Shown here: positions 54,265-64,000 of the stretch, piece by piece
Numbering within the stretch: the first letter of the stretch is position 1
How the letters are laid out: every line of letters begins with the position of its first letter
DNA from: Euphorbia lathyris
Lineage: Eukaryota > Streptophyta > Magnoliopsida > Malpighiales > Euphorbiaceae
NCBI RefSeq assembly: GCF_963576675.1
Contig: NC_088913.1
Location: 81,033,001-81,097,000 of the forward strand
DNA: 64,000 nucleotides
Direction of reading: 5' to 3'
Made by a program: the position numbers and the translations under genes
Notes under the pieces: generated by a model
Databases searched by the model: none
The model's input: the letters and a program-made list of their open reading frames with translations, nothing else
Told to the model about the DNA's origin: nothing

Positions 54265-55845
54265 TGATGCGTCTCCGAAAAGACTCACTAAGGGATAAGT
54301 GTACTCCGTCGTTATCAAGTAATAAATTTCTGGTTTGAGTCCAGGTTATCGTCCACATGATTTATTTCTGCAAGTACCGAGCTACTCGATCTCGGATGTT
54401 ATCTAGGCTTAGGGGGGTTTGAATTGGTTTTGGTTAAATTAAACTACTCCTAATTAAGTTACTTCTACTCCTATCTAAACTATTCTACCCCTAAGTGATC
54501 TTTTACCAATGTAATTACCCGAAGGATCATGAGGTGATACGATAATAATGAAAATAGATTGTTTAAGCAATAGAATTAAAACCTAATCTAAGTCACTTGT
54601 GTCCGAGGCGATTAATCCTACCTATCCTCCTGAGGTTCCTAGTTCGTGATTCCCTTATAAGGCCGAACTAGCTCTAAGGCTCAGCAATTTGGGCTTAATC
54701 TTCTATAGGGTCGTCAATCCTATAGGCACTGACTAAGTCAGATTCAGCTCGCAATATGTGCCAACTTAATTTTGGGATTATCGAATGAATTAAACCAATC
54801 AGACAAAGCGTAAGACAAAGATTTAAGCAAGAAAACAATTGAAGAAACAAAACTATAATATATATTAAAGATGAAAAGTGTTGTCACGAAGATACAATGA
54901 GCCTAGGATTCTTAACATGTATCATAGGCTAGACAGAATGTAAAAGAGAAGAAAAATCCCTTTCAGGGAACCTGTCTACCAATGCAGGCGTCTTCCTAGG
55001 ACTTAAGGATGGAGCTTGAGCAATCCTCGGTGAGCGGAGCTTCGGAGGCATCTTCAATGGAGGTTTGAAGGATGCGGAGGAGGTGGAGAGGATTTCTCAA
55101 GGTGAAGGATAGAAAAATTACAAAAATAAAAGATAATCTAATTTACAAATGGAAAAACTATTTATAGTCACGGCTCGGCCCATTTTTCTGACCTATTTCG
55201 TATCTGTATGCAGGTAGGAAGTCGTGGGGTCTGTCGTGGCATCGTGGGGGCGGAATTGGCCTTTTTGACCAATTCCCGCAGGTCTGCTCGCCGAGCAGGG
55301 CGAGCTGCTCGCCGCGAGCAGGCCAAACCTACTCGGCGAGCAGGCATTGCCTGCTCGGCGAGCAGGCCTATAAAGGCCAGCTCGCCGCGAGCTGACACAG
55401 TCAGCTCGGCGAGCCGGCCTATAATAGGCCCGTTCGTCGAGCATTCTTGCCCGATGCGCCCCGTGCGTTTTCCCGATGCCAAGCACTTGTGTTTTCGCCT
55501 GAACTTATCCCTACGTATGCACAAAAACTCCAAAAAACATTAGTCCAAAGGCTAAACTGACCCGTCAATCGCTCATTTTGAGCAAACGCTCCGTTTGGTT
55601 CGACTTTTGACGAGTCAATTAGCCATAAAAGATGATGGAATTATAACATGCATACCATTTTGGCTGAATTTGCCTAAATTGATCATAAAATTAGCCTAAA
55701 CGACGAAAAGTAAATAAAGCATTTCCAATTGCTAACTAACTCACACAAAAGCATTTAAATGCGAGAAACGCTCGCTTATTAATGAAATAACGCTAAAACC
55801 CGTCCTAAAACCGTACCCAAAGATAGAGGTTTTTGACCCCTATCA
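54265..55845 (-). repeat. 5' LTR of element G
   Basis: 1581 bp; TGATAGGGG on the minus strand to CGCATCA. TATA box CTATAAATAG at 55158-55167 (minus). A GC palindrome cluster lies at 55280-55442, upstream of it. Near the end is the block GACGGAGTACACTTATCCC, which is also recognisable in the LTR of element H (61195-61215), so the two families are related. Confidence 0.88.
55280..55442. repeat. GC palindrome cluster in right LTR of G
   Basis: CTGCTCGCCGAGCAGG, CTGCTCGCCGCGAGCAGG, CTGCTCGGCGAGCAGG, CAGCTCGCCGCGAGCTG and CAGCTCGGCGAGCCGG, about six inverted repeats. Longer than, and ordered differently from, the cluster in the left LTR of the same element. Confidence 0.82.
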
Positions 55846-55850
55846 ACAAC
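55846..55850. other. target site duplication of element G (right)
   Basis: ACAAC after CCTATCA, matching 51072-51076. Confidence 0.88.
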
Positions 55851-58116
55851 CTGCTTACCAAAGTGTGTGGTGCCTGCATCAACTTCCAACCTTGTTTGCC
55901 CAGTAGTGCGAGATTAAAAGACCGGATATCCTTGAAGCCCAAACCTCCCTGATCCTTTCCTGCACACAGTCTCGTCCAGCTGAACCAGTGTATATTTCTC
56001 TTTCCGTCGGATTTCGTTCCCCACCAGAACGAGTTCATCATCTTCTGCAGCTCATCACATATTCTTTTTGGAAGTAAAAAAGTGCTCATACAGAATGTGG
56101 GGAGTGCTTGAGCCACAGATTTAAGAAGTACTGCTTTCCCTGCTTTTGACAGAAACCGAAAACCCCAGCTGCTAAATCTTTTCCGGAGTCTATCAATCAG
56201 AAATTTGAACAACCTGCACTTTGATCTACCAATTAGCGATGGTAAACCGAGGTATCTGCCAGTGTTGAGCGGCGCCATGATATGTAGAATACTTGTGATA
56301 CTTTGTCATGTGTTAGCCTGAACATTTGTACTAAAGAAGATACCAGACTTATTGAGGTTTATAGCTTGCCCTGAAGCTGTTTCGTATTGTGCCAGTATCT
56401 CACTAGTCTTACTTGCCTCGTCATTCCTTGCTCTGAAGAATAAGAAACTGTCATCTACAAAAAAGAGGTGTGAGATAGATAGTGCATTATTGCAAATACG
56501 ACATCCATGGATTAGATTATCTTCCTCCCCCTTTAATATTAATTTGGATAGGACCTCTGCACATAATAGAAAGAGATAAGGAGATAGTGAGTCTCCTTGT
56601 CTCAACCCTCTTCCAGGATTGATAGGTCCTTCCAAGGATCCGTTTACCAGTACTGAATACGAAACTGTCTGCACACACAACTTCATCCAGTTCACCCATT
56701 TCTCATGAAATCCCATTCTTGACATTATTGTTGTTAAGAAATTCCAATCGACTCTGTCGTAGGCCTTGCTAATATCAATTTTGAGAGAAACTTCCCATTC
56801 TTTGCCTCTATTATGTCTCTACATGTAATGAATCGTTTCAAAAGCAATTTGGAAATTGTCGATTAATGATCTTCCATGGACAAAGGAATATTGGCTCTCA
56901 TTAATAACCTTGGGGAGAATAATTTTGAGCCTATTTGCCAATACTTTAGCAATGATTTTATACATAATATTGCATAAGGATATTGGACGAAGCTCCTTCA
57001 TTGTCTGTGGTTGCTCACACTTCGGTATTAGCCTATGATTGTGTCGTTTAGATTAGCCGGGAACTCTCCCCTCTCAAGCCAACCAGAGCAAGCATTAAAG
57101 ATATCCACCCCTATTAGATCCCAAAAATGCTGAAAGAAGTCGGGACCCAAGCCATCTGGTCTAGGAGATTTATCTGGATGCATGGAGAAAACAGCAGCTT
57201 TAAATTCATCGATGCTAAAGGGACTTACCAGGTTCTCGTTCATCTCCTCATTAATTACAGAAGCTATCACTTCGACTGTTTGGTTCTGCCCGAGGATAGA
57301 CGGCGCAAGCAATGAATGGAAATACTCTTTGACGTGAGTTCCCAGTTCGGTTGGATCTGTAATTAGTGTTCCTGCCTCATCCCGTAAACCCTCAATTGTG
57401 TTCTGGCGTTTTCTGGCGTTCACGCATGCGTGAAAGAATTTAGTATTTCGATCTCCATCCTTTAGCCAAAAGACTTTGTCTCTCTGCTTCCAATAATCCG
57501 TCTCCTGTTCTAGCACTTCGTTAAGCTGCCTTTGCGCATTCTGATACCTGGTCACTGATTGTTTGTCAGTTTTATCGTTAAGCACATGTAATATCCCTTT
57601 TAAAAGCTTTATCTTCCCACTAAAACATTTTCTAAACCCATCTCCCCATACCTCCATCGTTCTAGCACAGGCATTCAGCTTGCCTGTTAGATTGTTGTGT
57701 CTTTCTTTATCCCATTCTGTCTGGACCATTTGTTTGAAGCCCTCCTCCCGAATCCATGCCCCTTCATACTTAAAACGCTTTCGCCCCTTCTTAAAAACTC
57801 GTTCTTGTAATTCCAGAACTATCGGCCTGTGATGAGAGTAGGTCGCTACCATATTTCGCAGCTTATAGTTCATGAACTTCTGAACCCAACTCGTACTCGC
57901 AAAAATTCTATCAAGTTTCTCCCGAACCCAGCCATCGGTTCCTCTTCCCCTTTCCCATGTAAAACGGCTCCCCAACATTTGTAATTCAACCAAGTTGCAG
58001 TTTGCTATCACCTTGCTAAATTCCCTCATTAAAAAGTTTGGGTACACCGCCCCTCCCTCCTTCTCCTCCTGTTGCAATATACAATTGAAATCTCCCATAA
58101 ACACGCTTGGGACCAT
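55846..58116 (-). pseudogene. LINE: endonuclease C-terminal part and reverse transcriptase
   Basis: Minus strand. From 58116: SVFMGDFNCIL (endonuclease), a helical linker, then the RT start DEFKAAVFSMHPDKSPRPDG. A one-base loss near 57020 follows before [19 protein letters not shown]. Then come [26 protein letters not shown], a TAG near 56819, LRQGDSLSPYLFLLCAE and the catalytic FVDDS. A stop near 56306 precedes GRYLGLPSLIGRSK and the thumb region to the joint with element G at 55846. Reverse transcription would occur at the nicked target DNA. Several defects make it inactive. Confidence 0.85.
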
Positions 58117-58229
58117 GGAATTACAGTGTAGTACCCTTAGAAGTTTCTAGGATTCTTTGTGTAAACTTCTATCTGCAAACCCGTAAAAGGCAATACATCT
58201 CATACCACGTTGAATCTTTCTTTTTCAGA

Positions 58230-58490
58230 TTAAGGTCCCTGTTCGTGAGGTAACCCTTGGATTGATGTTGAAAGAGTTTGCCTAATAAATTAGCTTTATA
58301 TTATCTTTGGAGACTTTTGATTATTGAGATTTGACTTGAATAATTAGGTTCCTTTAAGGTTCGTGATGTAATTTCAACGAATTTGGTATTTTGTTATTAA
58401 ATTTTGGAATTTCCATTAGTTCAGAATTAAGGCTAGCATAGGTTAAAGTTAATTTAATTTATGCGCCGGTCATGGCCTGGGTTGGGTCGT
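58230..58490. mobile_element. short insertion in the LINE endonuclease
   Basis: Endonuclease coding breaks after ELLISNGDT (58490) and resumes with RCIAFYGFADRSL (from about 58225, minus strand). The roughly 260 bp between are AT-rich and end GGGTCGTGACA on the plus strand, like an LTR end. I cannot find a second terminus or a target duplication, so type and limits are uncertain. Confidence 0.4.
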
Positions 58491-58784
58491 GACAGTATCT
58501 CCATTTGAGATTAGCAATTCTATGTGGTGATCCGAGTATCCTGTTATTGAAGTCGACAATGTATTTTTCCACATCATTGCTAAACCCCCGCTCCTTCCTC
58601 TTCTGCTAACAGCCAAACAAATATCAAACCGTAATTCTCTCCTTAACCCCTCCATTCTAGACTCATCCACTAGTGTTTCAGTCAGAAATAAGATATCAGG
58701 ATTACTAGCCCGGACTAGCTCTCCTAATACACAAACTGCACGGGGATTTCCGAGACCCCTGTAGTTCCAACTTATGCAACTCAT
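58490..58784 (-). pseudogene. LINE: N-terminal part of AP endonuclease
   Basis: Starts MSCISWNYRGLGNPRAV and continues with ILFLTETLVDE and GGLAMMWKN, the standard start of plant LINE ORF2 with the catalytic N and E positions. The frame is lost at the insertion described above. Confidence 0.8.
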
Positions 58785-59268
58785 AGCCCTCGGTGGACCT
58801 GCTTCTCAGGTTCCGCCGCTTCATTATGCTTAGAGTGTTCTGTATCAATCATAGAATTAGAACTCTCACAATTTGTTACTTCCTTCTTAAAACTACTCTC
58901 CAGTATCTCCTGACCTTAACCTTTGTCCATCATCTCCCCCTCTCGTCTGTGTTTTCTGGCTTCCATCAACTCTAATACCTCCTCCTCATCACTTTCCATA
59001 CTGAGATCATGAATTGTTTTACTGTTCGTCTCTCTATCTGTTCCCTGATCATCACCGTCCCCTTTTTATTGGTGACTTTTCTCCTCTTGCTTTCCTCTTT
59101 GTTGTAATGTACTTAGGTTTGGATCTAAGTTCTACTGGTTCCCCCTTTGCTGCTTTCTGATATTATGAGTCACAAAACCCCTTCCTCCTGCTCCTTGACT
59201 CGATTGGTTCCAAGTAAAAGCACCTGGTTCTTTTCCAAATACAAAGCTATCTCCATCTCCTGGTTCCC
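58785..59268 (-). other. interval between LINE ORF1 knuckle and ORF2
   Basis: About 480 bp. In plant LINEs this is the C-terminal part of ORF1 and the inter-ORF spacer. Stops occur in all minus frames, and only short charged stretches are open. No independent gene seen. Confidence 0.45.
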
Positions 59269-59605
59269 TCAGCCAACGCGACCCTTCTTGATCCCCCCTC
59301 TCTGGATCGGTGCCTTAAGCCAATCTCCCCACTTCTTTGTCAGCTGAGCCCCATTCTTTTCAAAACGTCTTGCACAAAACTTATCTGAGTGGCCTAATAA
59401 ACCACACAGATAACAGAATATCCCGAGCCTTTCGTATTTGAATTTGACAAATACGCATTCATCCTTCAAGCATCGAATCCTTTTGAATCTTTTTAACGGT
59501 TTAGTTATGTCGATAGATACTCGTACCCGCATGTATTGTCTGAATAGCTTCATGTCGTTGTTGACATCGTATTCTTGGTATCTGCCCAGAAAATCTCCTA
59601 GTTGC
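59269..59605 (-). pseudogene. LINE ORF1 fragment with zinc knuckle
   Basis: Minus strand YERLGIFCYLCGLLGHSDKFC, preceded by VRVSIDITKPLKRF. This is the DUF4283/zf-CCHC_4 arrangement of plant LINE ORF1 proteins, which bind the LINE RNA. The frame extends upstream (QQLGDFLGRYQEYDVNND) to 59606, where element H starts; the N-terminal part is beyond H and outside the window. Confidence 0.8.
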
Positions 59606-59842
59606 TGATAGATGTATTTTACCCCTATCTTTTAGCGTGATTTACGGGTTAATTTTGGATGAAATAAATAAGTTTAATTACAAAAATAAATTGTTTTAAT
59701 AAAATAACGAAATAAAAATAAATTCCGTGCTTTTGGTTAATTTTCCTTGTTTTTTTATTGATTTAGGAAATAAAAACGTCAAGCTAACTCGGCTCTCGAG
59801 ATTTGTATTTCAGGTACGAGCAAGGAGTGAAAATCCACTCCA

Positions 59843-60137
59843 TATGCGGGGCGGCTCATCCCTTATGCGGGGCGTGAAACATTAAGTCAGAAATAATTTC
59901 CCTTTCCGGAGACTTCACGTGGGATCCAACCACTGATACGCGTGGCGTACCCCAATCTACGTGGGGCGTAGATGCAATGATGAGCCCAATCATAAACGTC
60001 AAACTGCATTGTCTCCTAAGTCAACCATCGGTACGCGAGGCGTGTTTTAGGATATGCAAGGCGTAAATGGTGTATTTCAAGCAATAAAACGCCAGGAGCT
60101 CAAACACGCACGACGTATATCACTATACGCGGGGCGT
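59843..60137 (+). repeat. dispersed TAYGCGNGGCGT motifs in LTR of H
   Basis: Copies at 59843 (TATGCGGGGCGG), 59864 (TATGCGGGGCGT), 59937 (TACGCGTGGCGT), 59958 (TACGTGGGGCGT), 60032 (TACGCGAGGCGT), 60053 (TATGCAAGGCGT), 60106 (weak) and 60125 (TACGCGGGGCGT). All lie upstream of the TATA box. Confidence 0.8.
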
Positions 60138-60304
60138 GGTCGAGACAATAAGACCCGAATTAAGTCCACATGCAGGAAATTATTGAAGGAATGGGTCATT
60201 ATGATCATGTTGCTCCATGCTTGTAGGAATGGGAAATATGCACGAAATCATGTTGCTCCATGCTTGTACTTTGTAAAATTACAAATCTACCCTAGCTTGA
60301 TGTG

Positions 60305-60313
60305 TATAAATAG
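60305..60313 (+). promoter_or_regulatory. LTR TATA box, element H
   Basis: TATAAATAG, about 170 bp after the last GC motif. Confidence 0.65.
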
Positions 60314-61339
60314 GAGTGACTAGCACTCATTTCACACACCCTTTTGATATACAACTTTTTGTATTTTAAGTTCTTGCTATTTTAGTTTTAGATTCAGATT
60401 TTAGTTAGCAAAACTCTCCCACCTTGAGAGCTTGTTCGTTTATTCCGGCATTCCGTCAAAGTTCTGTTCCACCTCCATCCACCAAGCTCGAGAGTTCCAC
60501 CTCCAAGTCCTAAGAGACGGCCTTGAGTCCGGTTAGCTAGTTCCGAGGGCCGATTCTTCGTCTCTACTTGCTAATTAGCTTGAACTCTTCCTATGTACTA
60601 GGCTTGGTTTTATTCCGTATTTACACTTTCCATATTTATAACATATGATTTGCAATTCCCGTTTCCATATACGTGTTGATGTTTATTACTTGTTTTGATA
60701 CTCTTAATTGATTATTGTGTAGGGGAACGTGATTTCTGATGCCATTCGGGCTATCTTTAGGGATTCATATAGGTGTTGCCTTACCGGAAGTGACGCTCCA
60801 GAAACCGTAGGAATTGACAAGCCACGGAACTTACGGGCCCTAGTTTCTGGTCCCCAACATTAGACACGCCTTGACTAGGAACCACGTAGTCTAAGTACTT
60901 CACGGGTCGGTCAAACTACACATAGTCGTCTTTGCAAGAGTAAATCGTCAATCGGGTATATTCGGAGTTATTGCTCATTATATTTATAACTTATCGTCAC
61001 CCATATCATTCCATGGAGTTTTCTGTTACATAAATCTGTCTCACCAATAGTTTAGGAGTAGTTTGTAGTTATCCCTCAAACCAACCTAAAGTATTCACCG
61101 CTTAAATAACGTATAAAACTGAGTCGTTTAATACTTGCAGTTATAAATCTCGCGGATTCGATACGCGGTCTTAACCGGATTATTACTTGATACGACGGGG
61201 TACACTTGCCCCTAAGTAGTGACGTCTAGTGAATTTAGAGCATTTAGAAAGACCACATCCATAGTCCAAGCACTCATCATAATACATTTATTTGTCGTGT
61301 AAAGAAATACGACCGCTAGACTTCGCGCTATCAAGTTTT

Positions 61340-61357
61340 TGGCGCCGTTGCCGGGGA
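61340..61357 (+). other. primer binding site (tRNA-Asp), element H
   Basis: TGGCGCCGTTGCCGGGGA, identical to the site of element F, six bases after the LTR end. Confidence 0.92.
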
Positions 61358-61477
61358 TTTATAATTTCTTACAATATTAGACAAAAACGTTTTATTGTTA
61401 GTTTAAGCATTTGTAAATATTATTTTCTACTTTTGTGAATAATTTATTTCATCGTTACTAATGATTTTTTCCATGAT

Positions 61478-62056
61478 ATGATGTCGTATACTCGTCATCT
61501 GTGGGACGACCGCATGGATGACGAATGTTCGCACCAACATTCAACCTTGCAATTCGATGTGGTAATCTCTATCCTTAATGATATTCAAGTGAGATTATCT
61601 AACAATGAGGCATATTGCAGGGGTTTGGGAAATCAAATCGCTAGATTGACGTCTCGTATCGATTCGACCGCGGACGAATCAATTAGAAACGCCAATCCGG
61701 GTGATCAAAATGTAGTGCTCGAGTTAATTGAGCTCTCTCCAGAGGAGTCCCCAAATTATGAAGGATGTCCCAATTGCGAGGAACCGGAAATCCTAATCGA
61801 TGCGCCGGTTGCGTGTGAACCCATGGAAAAGTATCCAAAGCTAGAAGAGTTTGAGGTTTATTCTAACTCGGAATATTTCACTCTTTTTGAACTACCAAAA
61901 GATTCAAAAAGGGAGCAAATTAAACTCTTCAATAATTTCTTTAAATATAGCTTTTGGTTTTCGTTAAATTTTTTTGAAGCTAACAGTCCATTTTGTAGGT
62001 ACAGATTGTTTATTCAAGAATTTGCATTCCTAACGCGAGTGGAAGCATACACCTAG
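61478..62056 (+). CDS. gag-derived ORF of element H
   Basis: Open 192-residue frame. Residues 27-60 (VVISILNDIQVRLSNNEAYC then RGLGNQIARL) align with the C-terminal helix of element G's gag (VVTLLKEISARLANNEAFC then KDLSNHVAQI). The gag core and zinc knuckle are absent. The rest is acidic (ELSPEESPNYEGCPNCEEPE) and then aromatic (FFKYSFWFSLNFF), without a motif I recognise. It lies where gag normally starts, 120 bp after the primer site. Probably a remnant kept in a non-autonomous element; whether it is translated is unknown. Confidence 0.6.
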   Translation: MMSYTRHLWDDRMDDECSHQHSTLQFDVVISILNDIQVRLSNNEAYCRGLGNQIARLTSRIDSTADESIRNANPGDQNVVLELIELSPEESPNYEGCPNCEEPEILIDAPVACEPMEKYPKLEEFEVYSNSEYFTLFELPKDSKREQIKLFNNFFKYSFWFSLNFFEANSPFCRYRLFIQEFAFLTRVEAYT

Positions 62057-62099
62057 GAGGAAATGCTAAGTCGAGCTCACCGACTATAATGCAGCGCTT

Positions 62100-62117
62100 C
62101 TTGGGAGGCAACCCAAG
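62100..62117 (+). other. hairpin CTTGGG-AGGCAA-CCCAAG after the ORF of H
   Basis: A perfect 6-bp stem with a 6-base loop, 44 bp after the stop codon, in the context GCAGCG...CTCGAATAAAG. AATAAA follows at about 62122. I recall similar GGGAGGCAACCC words in other plant repeats, but cannot verify that here. Confidence 0.6.
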
Positions 62118-64000
62118 CTCGAATAAAGTTTAATTTTGTCTTTAATTTACCTTTTAAGTTTTTGCATTTAAGTTATTATTGTGTGATTAATTATTTTTTC
62201 TTACATTTTATTAGGTGTTCGTGTAATTTTGTCGTTTTGGTGGGACGAGTTGGAAGAGAATTGTAAGTATTGACATTGGCAAAAATAAAACAAAAATGGA
62301 AAAAATGGAAAAAATAAAAAATTATTTTATTTTATTTTTATCCTATTTTATTTTTATTTTTTATATATAATATATTTATGTTGATTTTATAAAATAAAAA
62401 AAAATATGCTGCTGGCCGCTGGGGCACACGGGGCGCGCGGCAGCACGCCCCACGCGCAGCGTTGCCGCAGCTCCAGGAGCTGCACGACGCCCGCCGGCCG
62501 CAACGGGTTGAAATTTTATTTTCTTTATTAATTTTTATTTTTAACACAAAAAAACATATTTATATATATATATATATATATAAATAATATATATATATAT
62601 AAATAATATATATATATATATAATAATCTTTCAATTTAATTTTTAAAATTTTATATTTTAAATAAATGCCAACCGAGTTCGAGAATTGATGCCTCGAACA
62701 CTTCACACGTCATTACTATCGAGAGAGGAACATGTCATATCCACCACCATCGGAAGATGTTTGAGGGAGTCTTCTCTACCTTACTCTTTTTCTCTACGCT
62801 TTGTGCTTCAAATTTATTTCGCAATGTTGGAACTTATTGCGTTTTTAAGTGTGAGGAGGGATAGGGTAGATAACCCTCTATCTTTCAATTTAAATTCTAT
62901 CTTTCTTTTTGTTTTTGTTTTCTCTTCTTTTGCGACGTCCTTGGAATGGACGTCATTTTAATAATGCGGAGGGACGTGAAACCCCGCACTCACCGTTTGT
63001 TTTGCACTAACAAAAACAAAAATAAAAATCAAATAAACAACAAAATAATTAAACTAATTTATTGATTTTTAAAATTTTCCCGACACACTATCTCCCTCGG
63101 AAATGAATTTAAAGTTCCGTTATTTGTCCTTGAAATAAAAAGACGTCGACACAAAGGATCGGTTTTAATAAGAAATTTTAGTCTTAATTTTGAAGTTTTA
63201 GAATTTATGCAAAGCCTAGATTTGTACCAAACAAAAGCATTGAGTCCTAACCCACATGTCATCTCCATAATGAAACTTGAAAAGGCAATAAAAATGGGAT
63301 GTTTGAGAATTTAGCGAAGACTCGATAGTACACAATTTAAACCCAAATTTTTGTGAGGTATTTTTTAGCCTAAAAGAGTTCGTACGAGAACTCTATTTCT
63401 TTCACATCTTTTCGAGAGCTTTGACTTCTCTCGACTCATAGAGTTTGCACCTAATGCCGGGATTAGTACACTTATTTTGGTTAAAATGGCAATAGATGAT
63501 GAAACAAACTCACTTAGTCTAATTCTTTTCTTAAATTATTTTTCTCGTTTTCATTAACCTCTAGGAAACCCCCTCGAGCATATTAACCGACTTCTTGTTG
63601 TTAATACCCTTTTTAACATTTAACCCTTTTTCCTCTTGTTTAAATACCAATAAGATCAAACCGCACCAAAATTACCCGAAAGAAGCCAAAGGCCTTGACA
63701 AATAAGCACCAAAAGCTTTCGAAATCGTTTTTGTGCCGCTCTCAAACGAAAAAGAAAAATACAATAAAGAGCAAAAAAGTCATTCTCAAGCTCTACCTGA
63801 GCAATTTCGAGTTATATCTTATGAACTCGCCAAGGCCAAAATAAAAATACGGTGCGATCATCAAAATGGTATTTAAACGCGAGTTTCCAAAAATTAACCA
63901 CTAAAAAGCCACCCACATTCCAACCCCCTCCGAGTTCATTTTTAATATTGCCTAACTATATTTTAGGAGGAAAACCCCGGATGAAAATGCAAATTCAACA
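62118..64000 (+). other. noncoding internal region of element H
   Basis: Without a credible gene. It holds an AT-rich stretch, a GC-rich island of about 100 bp (62408-62510, GCCGC/GCGGC inverted words), TATATA microsatellites (62558-62620), and a purine tract TTTAAGTGTGAGGAGGG (62836-62852). That tract resembles the internal tract of F at 46987. The remaining 1.1 kb is AT-rich with nothing I can name. Confidence 0.6.

Larger units (their letters stand above)
51077..55845 (-). mobile_element. internally deleted Athila-like element G (gag only)
   Basis: 4769 bp bounded by ACAAC duplications, with termini TGATGCG at the left and CCTATCA at the right. Minus-strand order is a complete 5' LTR (54265-55845), primer site, gag, a deletion joint near 52240-52440, and the 3' part of the 3' LTR (51077 to about 52240). 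Protease, RT, RNase H, integrase and the start of the 3' LTR are missing. It lies in the RT/zf-RVT interval of the LINE. Confidence 0.85.
59606..61333 (+). repeat. 5' LTR of element H
   Basis: About 1728 bp, TGATAGATG to GCGCTATCA; TGATAG and CTATCA are inverted termini. It contains eight copies of a GC motif, a TATA box and, near the 3' end, GACGGGGTACACTTGCCCC, related to element G. Confidence 0.82.
59606..64000 (+). mobile_element. element H, Athila-related with no pol seen (incomplete)
   Basis: A 5' LTR (59606-61333), a perfect tRNA-Asp primer site and a short gag-derived ORF. After that, almost 2 kb has no protease, RT or integrase. The 3' LTR is not reached. The layout suggests a large non-autonomous derivative (LARD), though pol could lie beyond 64000. 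It is inserted in LINE ORF1, with GTTGC as left flank. Confidence 0.65.

Noticed and set aside
62686..62961. 91-codon frame in element H
   Set aside because: It overlaps the purine tract and AT-rich sequence; no domain, and the start context is arbitrary.

Overview
This window looks like nuclear repeat DNA from a flowering plant, probably a eudicot. It is AT-rich and almost wall to wall nested retrotransposons. Primer sites match plant initiator tRNA-Met (TGGTATCAGAGC) and tRNA-Asp (TGGCGCCGTTGCCGGGGA). I see no convincing host gene, tRNA gene, rRNA or CRISPR array. Clade names come from recognising motifs by eye, not from searches.

Left block (1-31288). A decayed Ty1/copia element of SIRE-like layout (element A: gag, third ORF, LTRs) is split by a second copy of the same family (element B, 2448-16597: LTR, gag, pol, third ORF, start of the 3' LTR). 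B's gag is itself split by a 4.0-kb solo LTR of Tat/Ogre type (element C, 4528-8532, target duplication ATATC). C carries an array of twelve imperfect palindromes. B's 3' LTR is broken at 16597 by the first of two truncated minus-strand Ty3/gypsy Tat elements (D2 16598-22207, D1 22208 to about 26810). Each keeps pol on the minus strand and an opposite-strand, intron-containing extra ORF. A truncated minus-strand Athila-like LTR (to 27530) joins D1 to the surviving third ORF and 3' LTR of A. The pol of A and the rest of B's 3' LTR are missing, so this block has also lost DNA.

Middle and right block (31289-64000). A's 3' LTR sits in the reverse transcriptase of a minus-strand Athila-like element (E, 31289-35605). 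Next to it is a minus-strand plant L1-type LINE (ORF1 zinc knuckle, endonuclease, RT, zf-RVT, RNase H). The LINE is cut into pieces by three insertions. F (35779-49747, TSD ATGTG) is a nearly intact Athila-like element with LTRs of equal length. G (51077-55845, TSD ACAAC) is an internally deleted Athila relative that keeps only gag. H (59606 to beyond the window) has a tRNA-Asp primer site and one short ORF that resembles the C-terminal part of G's gag.

Most interesting signals. (1) Extra ORFs between pol and the 3' end occur in both superfamilies (one in the copia element, two paralogues in F). They share a domain pattern by eye, and each has a TATA box about 110-230 bp before its start codon, which suggests self-promoted gene cassettes. 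(2) In F the GC-rich inverted-repeat module upstream of the LTR TATA box recurs upstream of both extra ORFs. Other Athila-like LTRs (G, H and the fragment at 27 kb) have a GC-rich repeat cluster at the same place, built from a different sequence in each family. (3) The twelve palindromes in C keep a GTGAAAAC core while their arms covary.
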